A DNA stretch of 64,000 nucleotides, taken from Corinectria fuckeliana (lineage: Eukaryota; Ascomycota; Sordariomycetes; Hypocreales; Nectriaceae). Shown here piece after piece: positions 55,158-64,000 of this stretch. Position numbers and translations under genes: made by a program. The notes beneath the pieces are model-generated. The model did not search any database. It saw nothing but the letters and a program-made list of their open reading frames with translations, and had not been told where the DNA came from. The stretch lies in assembly GCA_019137255.1 (NCBI GenBank), contig WPDH01000018.1:372001-436000 (forward strand), given 5' to 3'. Numbering within the stretch: position 1 is the first letter of the stretch; every line of letters starts with the position of its first letter.

Positions 55158-57578
55158 ATGGCTCAACCTTCGACCCCTGGCCAAGCGCCGCAATCCATCT
55201 TCGGCGGGCCGACCCCTGTCGCTGGACCGGTTCAGATGGCCGGCGTCGTCTCCCAGGGCTCGTCCAGTCTGGCTTCGCCCCAAGTTGTGCCAACGCCGTC
55301 CTCGGTCGCGTCGGCCTCCTCGTCAAACAACACCTACATTATGCCCAACTCCCCCGCGAAGGGGCGCGCAATCGCAGATGGATACCGCCCCAAGGTCACC
55401 CGCACGCTAGGCCAGAGACCCGCTTGCCTAGTGAACGCCTCGGTGACGTACTGTGGGAACAACCAGATCTTTGCATTTGGTGGTTTTGATCAGTATACGG
55501 ACGAAGTCTATAACCATGTGCTGAGGCTGGATCTCGTGAGTCACCAATGGAGTCTTGTAGACAACTATGGAGATATCCCGGGTGTCAGAATGGGTAAGCG
55601 TTCCGCGTTGCTTTCCTAATGTGTTAGTGGAGTGGCTGACCGAAGAGTGTAGGACATACCGCAACCCTCTATCAAGGAAGCAAGCTTCTTGTCTTTGGCG
55701 GCGAGAACGAACACCGAACATACCTTTCCGACCTCATCGTCTTCGACCTAAAGACGGCACACTGGACTCAGCCCCAGGTCACTGGACCGATTCCTAAAGG
55801 CCGTGCCCGGCACGCTGCAGTCCTGCATGAGGACAAGCTCTTTGTAATCGGCGGTATCACTGGGCAGAACAACTATGTCCTGGATGATATATGCTACCTG
55901 GATCTTAAGACGTTCACTTGGTCCAAGGCATGGCGGTTCGTTGGCCGGTTCGACCACTCGGCATACATCTGGGGCGATCGAGTGTGGGTGTTTGGAGGTC
56001 TGAGTGAGGATATGGACAAGATTGGCGATTTGTGGTGGCTGGACCTCAAAGGCAGTCCCCAGTTTGACTCGCGTCCGCAGATTGGTGTTTTTGATCGGAC
56101 ACCTGCCGGCACCAGGGTGAGCGGCTCTCCTCGACCACCGTACAGCATGTCGCAAGCACCTGCCGTCGGGGCATCTGGATATGCCGCCAACTCTCGGACA
56201 GCTCAAGTCAATCCGCCATCGTTCCAGCTCAAATCCTACGCTCCTCTGGCGCCAGGGTCCATCTCGTCGCTGAAGTTTATGTCAGGACCGGCCATCCCAG
56301 CACAGGGATCTGGAATTCACTACCACGCCTATTCGTCGGGAACACTGCTCGACTTTGTGACACCCGCTCCCAGGCTAACCCCGAGGGAGTGCTCCTTATC
56401 AGCCCTTGACCTGGGAACGCTCCGTTGGCAGAAGCTTGCGGAGGGCCGTGAGATCTTCAGGTCCGGGTACAGGTGGCACTATTGCACGATGAACGAGGAC
56501 GGCACCAAAGCGTGGTTGCTGGGCTGTCCAACGGACCTTGCGGCAACGGACCTTGGACCTAATGGATATGAAGAATATTTGAGGTGAGACCTGCCGAAAG
56601 ATGACTGTACGTGTTTTGGAGAGCGTTGACTAACGCTTTCGTCGCAGCGATATCATGGAAATTGACCTCCGAAGATATGGCTTCCTAGGCGACAACCTAA
56701 CTTCAGAGCCTCGTGCCGAGTCAAGGCCATCAGCAACAACGAGGATACTCGATCAGCCCTCCAAGGGGCTCGGGGCGGACCTCGCAAAGCTCTTCAACCA
56801 ACCCCCGGAGAGTGGCAGCGGCACCGACTTCGTCATCACAGCCCTGGCCGGAGAGTATGATTCAGACGAAACGCTGAGTTCTGGGATGATTCGATCTAAC
56901 GAAACACCCCGAGACCAGAACTGGCTCTCAGCCGACACACCGACTTCACAACCCATCCATGTGCACAGACTCATTCTCCAGGCGCGCTGGCCGCACTTTG
57001 CACGCCTCTACAACGCTCAGATGGCCGAATTCCACACCAAGAAGATGCACATCCCGGAGCCGTACACGGTAGTCAAGGCCTTCCTCTACTACCTGTACAC
57101 GGACAGCATCCACGGCACGTCTGACGCCGACAGCGATGCCACAACGGGACTCTCCGAGGTTGCGGGCCTGCTGGTCATGTCCAATATCTACAACATCCCC
57201 CACCTCCGACTCCTGTGCGTCAACCGCCTGGCCAAGGAGCTCGACGTCGATCACGCCTGCGTCATCTGGTACTGCGCAGGCCTGGCCAACGAAGAGTGGC
57301 TACGCAAGCGATCTGCCAACTTCTGCATGACGCACTGGGGCCGCATCGTCCGTACGCAGGGCTTCCTCCGTCTTCCGCGCTCTGCTCTCGTCGAGCTCTC
57401 ACAAGAAATAGACATGGAGGGTCGCGTCGTCGGTGGTGATGAACTCGAGTGGAGCGGCATGGCCGGCCGCTTCGGCGAAGGTATGGGCCACGGCGCCCGC
57501 AAGGAGAGCGTCAGCAGCAACCATACCCAGATGCTCGAGTCCGAAGCCGACGATGACGAGGGCATGGAAATCAACTGA
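55158..57578 (+). CDS. Kelch-repeat and BTB domain protein (Ral2-like)
   Basis: Three exons, 55158-55593, 55653-56583 and 56648-57578, giving 765 residues. After a Ser/Pro-rich N-terminus, Kelch blades are visible at about residues 95-280: NQIFAFGGFDQYTDEVYNHV, KLLVFGGENEHRTYLSDL, KLFVIGGITGQNNYVLDDI and RVWVFGGLSEDMDKIGDLWW. A BTB-type fold follows at about 500-650 with IHVHRLILQARWPHFARL, KKMHIPEPYTVVKAFLYYLY and the helical LLVMSNIYNIPHLRLLCVNRL. The C-terminus is acidic. Kelch plus C-terminal BTB in this order is seen in fission yeast Ral2, which acts upstream of Ras in mating and cell shape. The resemblance is architectural only. Both introns have standard borders (GTAAGC/TAG, GTGAGA/CAG). 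Confidence 0.9.
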
Positions 57579-59760
57579 TCTACATCCTCCTTGAATATGA
57601 GAATTCAAACAGTCAATAGCGAATTAGAAAGAGCCCCTGGCCGGATCTTGGAAGATCCAGCCCACCTCAACCTATCCTAAATTCGCCTCCACTATCAACC
57701 CTTTATGAGATCTCGATCTACACGATGTCACGCACTGCACCAGCACGCATTGAGCTTCTTTGTTGTCCCCTTCTTCTTTACTTTTCGTGCCTTCCTCTAG
57801 GCTATCCTGGAGTATGCGCACAAGTGGACGAAATCGGCGATACCAGGGGCTTTCCATCCCGGCTACTTACGCCGGCTTGTGTTGTTTGCTGTATGGTGTT
57901 TGTTTATTGGCTCTTCCGTCTTGGTTTTCTTTGCTATATTCTGTCCTCGCATTGCCTGGCGTTAGCGGTTCTCAACAGTCCTCGTCCTCTTAGATAGATG
58001 CTTATCTGTCAATGAAATACGCATTGTTTGTGACCTACATAGTGTATCCACATGCGCTACGCAACAAGTCAGTGTCTCCCCTTGCCAGCCGATCGTTGTA
58101 GATCGTAAGCTCATAATGATGTGCGTTTTCTACTGCATGACAACCCGATTTTCCTCTTAGCTTCCTTCAAGTCCTGACGATCACTACAAGGCAAGCCGAA
58201 GCGAAGCGGCGTTAAATGGTGCGATACGTCATACGGCACTGAGGGATGAGGGATCTACCGAATCAACGCCGCCCAGTTTCCGTTGAAGTTCTGCCTCAAC
58301 ATCACCGTCGAGGCGGTTCAAAGGATAGCATGTGAACCGAGACGTCAGCGGTATCTGTTTGCGACGTATAAGCCGTAGCATCAGAATGAGAACCACAGAA
58401 AACGTTCACAATATAGGCCTTTCAGGTCTTCAATTTGGTGACCTTGTCACATCATTCAAATAACCTACAACGAAGGCTTGCCGCAGCCGAAGAGACGTGT
58501 AGAGATGTCACAGTAAATCGGAATTATTCGGTCTGAAGCATTAATCAAGGAAATTTTAAGAAGGACGAGAACAAATCGCTGGCCCCACCTATATCTATAG
58601 ATCAAAACAAACCCCTCAAAAAGCAAGTCCGCAGCACAGAAGCCACGCTGCATAGTCTATATCCTCATGGCTTCGTCTTCCTTTAGACAGACTCCTTGCC
58701 GCCCCAATTTTTTTAATCCGCGCCCGAAGTGACAAGTCAAGTCCTAGACAAGGCAACCAGCCGACAATAGCAGCAGCAGCAACCAAAACTGACAACTACT
58801 CGAAAAGGAAAACAACAAAGAAGCAGGGCAGCAGTGAACAAGTCAAAGGCAACAAGAAGGCAACAAAAAGAAGTTAAACCTGCTGCTGTCGTTCTCGGGC
58901 GCAAACAAAATGCTCTCCCAAGGTTCCATGTAAATGCTAAATCTTTTTCTCCAAGCTCGTGGTCTTGACGTACTCGGTCACAAATATTGAAACAAAGCCG
59001 GTTTGTTCCAAAATCGCCGATTTCCCTTTCCTACCCAATCTAGCCGGTAATAAGGCAATGGGGATTGTTCGAAATACCATACCTAATAGTAGTGGCGAAA
59101 GGAAAGTGTCCAGACATCCGGCTCTGTCCAAGAAACAGCGAGTAAAGAGCATGTCGAGGGCGACTAGGAAACCTGTCCCTGGCCTCGTCGACCTCTGCAT
59201 CTCACCTTGGATTCAAATGGTCCAGCAGTTGTGTGGCGTACAAGAAGGCGCCCAAAGAGACACCGCAGGCGGGTGGTGATTATAAGGACAATGTACCATT
59301 AGAACCATTAGAGCCGACTCGCACAACGAGGACAGCGGAGCGGGTAAAAACCAAGAACTTTTCCGGAGTCGTAATTAGAAAAGGGAAACAATCTCATATC
59401 TGTCGTTTGAAGAACCAGTTATGTGGGGAAACCCGGGCAAGATCCAGCCGATGCATCAACGCCGTTGCGAATGCCGTAAATCGATGAGAAAAACCAAAGG
59501 GCCAAGGGTATTGACAAGAAAAGACGGAGTTGACACGATGCGATCGGATCGATCTCGCGATCCGGCACGAGTTGAAGCTGGATTAGCGCCATGGATTATC
59601 AAGTTGACGTCGCCGGTTGGGAGGGTGACGTTTCGACACCGTCCCTAGAACCCTCAAACGTTGTCGCTAATCCAGTCGATGACGACGCCGATCAGTCGTG
59701 TCTTCAGCAAGCGATTGCACTAGTGGCAATGTGCCTCTAGTAGACAGAGTCGCTCCATTT
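57579..59760. other. Convergent intergenic, 2.2 kb
   Basis: 3' regions of the Kelch-BTB and zinc-finger genes. No credible open frame. An A-rich stretch lies near 58780-58880. Confidence 0.5.
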
Positions 59761-62318
59761 CTATTGCATCATCTGGTCTTCGCCGATCCCTGGAAGATTC
59801 ATCCCGGCGGCGAGCGCCTGAAGCTTGAAATCCGGGTTGCATGGCAACGAGTGAGCCTTGTGCTGTCCAAAAGCGTTAGTACGATGGTGTCTCGCACCGA
59901 GAGCCACCTAAACTCACGTATTTCAAACCGTTCAGGTTCTTGTAGCGCTTGCCACACGTTTCACAGCTGAAAGGCTTCTCCTTCTCCATGCCAAGGGTCC
60001 CAGGGTACGGAGCGCTGGTCTCAGGGTTGACGATGGAAAATGTGCCATCGCCGTTCTCGTGTAGCTGTTGTGTTTGATGGCCGTGTGTCTTGTGGTACCT
60101 ACGATCGAGTCATTAGTATGTGGCTTGGCATGCGCGAGGTGACGCGGGAGATGAGGGAGTCCTTACTTAAGGCCGTTTTGGTTCTTGTAGGCCTTTTCAC
60201 AGCCAATGACGGGGCACTTGAAGGGTTTGTGCTCCTCGGGCATCATCATGCTCTGCAGGCGCTGCATAAGAGCCTTGTTGGCCGCCGGGTCGGAAAACTG
60301 GGTCTGGTTAAGGCCCAACTGAGCCAACTGGGCCTGGATCGAGCGGTTTGCAGCTGGGAATGCACCGTTGGGGCTGAATAGATGCTTTCCGGGGTCGTTG
60401 ATACAAAAGTTTGAATCGTTGTTGTTGGTGTTCTGGTTGCCACCAAAGTTCACGTCGCCGATATCGTTCGTATTGCCGCCCATGGGCATGCCAGGGAGGT
60501 CCTCGTCCAAATCCACCTGTTGGCCTCTCCGGGGAACCTGACCCTGGTGGGTGCTAAGCGTGGGTGTATTGACGGATGAAACGGTGGGGTTGTTTTGGAG
60601 GCCGAAACTTGCGGCCGCTGGCGTAGGGGGTTGCGAGGTCCGCAGACCCTGAGTAAGACCGGATGTGTTCATGTTGAGCTGTGGTCGTTGTTGCTGTCCA
60701 AAGAGCTGCCGAGTCTGGTGCATCCGATTGCTGTCATCCATCTCCATGGTGTCGATAGCGTCGTCCATCTCCATATCCGCCACGGCATCCATGTCATCAT
60801 TCAGAGTCGATGTATTGATATGCGCATCGTTCACACCTGCGTTCTGCTGTCCGCCCATCATTTGCATGGCTGAACCAGTAGTCCGTGCCTGTTGTCCGAG
60901 CTGGCTAGGTGATTGAATGTTCCCGTGGCCCGAAGTTACCGAGTTGACCCGGGAGTTGGGCATCTTAGGCGCACCCTGCATTCCCATCTGAGAGAACTGA
61001 GAAAAGGCATTGTTCCGGGCGGTGTTGGGGCTCGGCTGCGTATGAGCTTCCTCGTAATGTTGGAGCAAATCGTGCAAGTTCGGCAGGATCTTGCCGCAGC
61101 AAGTGAAATCTCGCATGAAATTGGCCTCGAGCTTGGGGAGATACGATGAAGAGTGGAAAGAGGGAGACTGGTGGGTGCCGAACGGCGACGTGCCCTGCAT
61201 CATAATACTGCAAGCCCATAGCGTTAGTTGATTGCATCAAAGTGTTGGACGGAAGAGCGCATGGTATCGCGTAGCCGGCCAGTATGTGGGCTGGTTGCGC
61301 CGGACAGTCACCGAGTTCGGATCCCCAAAATGTCTCGCCACTCCGGACGGAGCCCGGAGGAGACCCCGAGTAGAAGAGCGCGGTGAAGCAAATGTGATGG
61401 GCTGGACTGGCGCAACCGGCGCGGAGAGCGGAGGTGAGGGAGAGGACATCCGCTGGGAGGCAGACGGAGTAATTGGGCGTTGAAGGGCAACATTGGGTAG
61501 TGATGAAGAACCCCAAAAAGAGGGCACAAGTGGAGGGCAGGTATCTGGAAGAAGAAGGGAACAATCACTTACTCATCGCGAACAAAGCTGCCAAAGGACA
61601 TACCTCCCCAGCTCATGCCACCCATGAGGCTACCAGCCAGGGATTCTCTTCGGTTACGGTTCACATTATCTCGATTTGGGTTGTTGACAGAGATGGGCTT
61701 TGGGCCGGCGCTGACAAACGAGTCGCCGCGGGGACGGCCCATGGAAGGGTCAAGCGCGGTTCCGGCAGTCATGGTGAAGTCGTCGTGAAATTTGTTGTCG
61801 CGGTCGCGGTCGGCGAGATCCAAGTCGGGGAAGGCGAAGAGGTTGTGGTTGCAGGAGTTGAAGCGGCTGGTAGGAGGCGGCGACGACGAGGGTATTTGGG
61901 CGCAGCGCGGGGAGAGGGCGGCGATGGGTATGGACTTGAACGGAGTAGTGCCAGAAGCAGCGAGATGAGAAGTAGTAGTAGGAACACTGGCAGCGGTAGC
62001 GGCAACGGTAGCCTGAGAGGCAGCGGTCGCGGTAGCGTCAGCGCCGGCGGGAAACTGGCCGGTGGTAGGGGTTTCCGGCTGGGGCGACGGCGACTGCGTC
62101 AGCGAAGCCGAGTTGAGGGACCCAGGAGAGTCAGTGCCAGCAGCGGCGGCGAAGTGGGCAGTCGAGTCACTGGCCCAGGCGCTGGCGGTGGCGGCGGAGA
62201 CGGCGGCGGCGGAGGCGAGGGCGGGAGTGGGTGTGGGTGTGCAAGTGGAGGCTGAAGCAGACGACGGCTGCTGTGCTTTGTCGGCGTCGTTTTGGAACCA
62301 CCTGAGGGCGCTGCGCAT
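59761..62318 (-). CDS. sfp1: Sfp1-like split zinc-finger transcription factor
   Basis: Four exons on the minus strand: 62318-61573, 61207-60167, 60098-59918 and 59862-59761, giving 689 residues. I start at MRSALRWFQND because the longer open frame begins only at a GTG. The N-terminal third is Ala/Thr/Ser-rich. An atypical finger CCGKILPNLHDLLQHYEEAH lies at about residue 285. Two C2H2 fingers near the end are separated by about 35 residues: CPVIGCEKAYKNQNGLKYHKTHGH and a second starting CETCGKRYKNLNGLKYH. The spacer contains FSIVNPETSAPYPGTLG. This split-finger layout is that of Sfp1, which links TORC1 and nutrient signals to ribosome-biogenesis genes and cell size. The first intron is long (365 nt). 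Three introns fall in or near the finger region and all preserve frame. Confidence 0.93.
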
Positions 62319-64000
62319 ATTAAGGAACGAGGCAGCGAGGCCAGACACCGAATTAAGAGGGGGTGGTGATGTTGAGGGTGAGAAGTGAGGTTTGAAGGTG
62401 AAGGCCTGTGTGAGGGTACTCCTCTCAAGGCGCAGGGCCAGCGGAGCGAGTGCTGTGAAGTGCTGTACGAAGTACTTCGTACGGTGCGTGCTAGAGCGTT
62501 GCGCGTCGTCAAGACAGTGTGGCCGCTCGGTGGTAGTTAAGGACCCCGGTTAACTAAACCTCAGGAGCGGGAATGACACCGGGAGGGAGGGAGCAGTGCG
62601 TGGTGCTACGCAGCCTTTGGGTCGGCTTGTGCGAATATGTCTGCCTGCTCTAGTTAGTCGTTTGTTACCTTTGTGGACAAAGCTTGATGCCTCACTTTCT
62701 ATCTGTTGCTTCTTGCTGGTTGACAGGGTACCTTGCCGGGGTTGCCTGGATGTTTCGCGCTTGTCCTTGGTATTGGACTGAGCTTGGGCTTGGTCGTGCG
62801 TTTTGCTGATGATATGCTGGGACCTGATGCGATGGCTGCAGCTCCGGGGCCTGAAGGTCGAAGGTGGATGATTGGCGTAAGTCAGCTCTCGGAAGGGGTA
62901 GGTGGACAGCCTGGGCGGCTCGTCTCCTTGCCTGCTTCGTTGTGCTTTGCAGGCGAGGTAGTGAGAGCTTGCGAGGGTGCGACTCGGCGTGTAAGAGGAT
63001 GTGATGAAGGACAGTATTCAACAGGCCAGGGTAATGGCAGGGTGATAAAAACAACGGTTTGGCGGAACCGAACCAGGAAGAAGGTGAAGGAGATCTGAGC
63101 GGGATGTATGCTTATGTAGTAATAAAGCAGGACCTTTGCGGCGACGATGAAGTTGGGAGTCTCGTCTTAGTCGTCGTCTTGCGGTTGGTACGTGGCTGGT
63201 ACTCGTTCCGCGTCTCCAAGGGAAGACCAAAGACTGTTGCTCGGAGATAACTCGCTAGAGGACAAATGGATGGTGCGATGAACGGGTAGAAGGGGATGTG
63301 TGACTGCTGATACGTGCTATTTTGGCTGCGGCTGTTCACTGTTCGATGTTGGTTTTCCTTGTTGCTGAGATCGAGGTCGGCGCGTTTTCTCTTCCCCAGG
63401 TGCAGGGTGCCTCAGGTGCTGCGAGCCGTCTAGCAGGTGATGGAAGGTGGGGACGAGTGGCCGGGCATGGGTGGGGCCACCAACTTGAAGGCAGGAGCAG
63501 TGACCGGTAGCCTTTGGCAACTTAAGGGAAGGAGCCAAGGATCTTTGAGCAGGTAGGTACCTACCCGTACCTAACCTTCCATCACTCGAAGCTTAGTAGT
63601 AGTGACTCTCAGTGTAACATCCCAGTGTGTTCCAGTGTCCCGTTCTTCTGAGACTTGGCCCTCCCATACTGTCCGTACCGTCCGTAGTGTCTAAGCTACC
63701 AAGGTAGTAGTATGAAGTAATTGCTGTACGTACTGCCTACGTACTACTTATGTAGTAGTGAAGCCCGGTATGTGTGGTTCAAGGGTGGCACTGATGAATG
63801 TGGACAACCACTGCATGGCGACACCTGCGGTTGGAGAAATGGCGGGCGGAATCCACTTCGACTTGGAGAAGCAAGTACGTACTCCGTTTCGTCGTCTTCA
63901 GTCCCGTCAGAGCCAGACGACAGCTCGCTGTCTGCACTCAAACCAGTCAAGCCTACCGGGCTGGGACTCAACCTTTTCAACAACGTTGCCCTACGAACTT
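62319..64000. other. Upstream region of the zinc-finger gene
   Basis: 1.7 kb to the window end. Open frames here (for example 62733-63098 plus, 63744-63983 minus) lack protein-like support. It contains GGTAGGTACCTACC-type palindromes at 63551-63573. Confidence 0.45.

Noticed and set aside
61473..62255. 260-codon plus-strand Gly/Arg-rich open frame
   Set aside because: Antisense of the first exon of the Sfp1-like gene.

Overview
The window is nuclear DNA from a filamentous ascomycete (Pezizomycotina), most likely a Sordariomycete and probably Hypocreales. The grounds are: short GT-AG introns of about 45-80 nt with CTAAC/CTGAC-type branch points; GC-rich coding sequence; a tRNA-Val with an intron at position 37/38; a 5 kb AT-rich block that looks like repeat-induced point mutation (RIP); and a gene complement (lad1, SUR7/PalI, LaeA-like methyltransferase) typical of these fungi. 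Genus and species cannot be fixed from the sequence alone.

Layout. 0.2-3.7 kb: a four-helix membrane protein and a mitochondrial-type succinate-semialdehyde dehydrogenase. 5.3-6.1 kb: a tRNA-Val(UAC) and a puzzling tRNA-like gene. 7.2-9.7 kb: two convergent mitochondrial genes (ribosome recycling factor and an RGG-rich protein). 10.5-12.2 kb: a PPZ-type Ser/Thr phosphatase. 12.2-18.4 kb: gene-free. 18.4-23.4 kb: a SUR7/PalI protein and a WDR6/Trm734-like tRNA methylation cofactor. 24.8-29.9 kb: an RIP-eroded transposon with terminal inverted repeats and a TA duplication, carrying a nested 716-bp LTR element with its own 5-bp duplication. 30.3-30.6 kb: a 60-residue secreted cysteine-containing peptide. 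34.4-37.0 kb: L-arabinitol 4-dehydrogenase and ATP synthase subunit g. 38.9-40.1 kb: a seven-exon LaeA-like methyltransferase. 40.2-49.2 kb: no gene seen. 49.2-51.0 kb: TFIIA large subunit. 51.8-52.1 kb: a 280-bp MITE with perfect 32-bp inverted ends. 52.5-57.6 kb: divergent CDC20 and a Kelch-BTB protein. 59.8-62.3 kb: an Sfp1-like split zinc-finger regulator.

Most genes are conserved single-copy housekeeping functions (mitochondrial translation and ATP synthesis, transcription initiation, APC/C activation, ribosome-biogenesis control, tRNA modification, GABA and pentose catabolism). They form no obvious pathway cluster. The accessory signals are the RIP block with its neighbouring secreted peptide, the stand-alone methyltransferase, the MITE and the odd tRNA-like locus. 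I found no clear new multi-gene system. The best leads are the nested transposon pair, the MITE and the tRNA-like gene. Exon boundaries were derived by hand from splice consensus and reading-frame continuity, with no transcript data.
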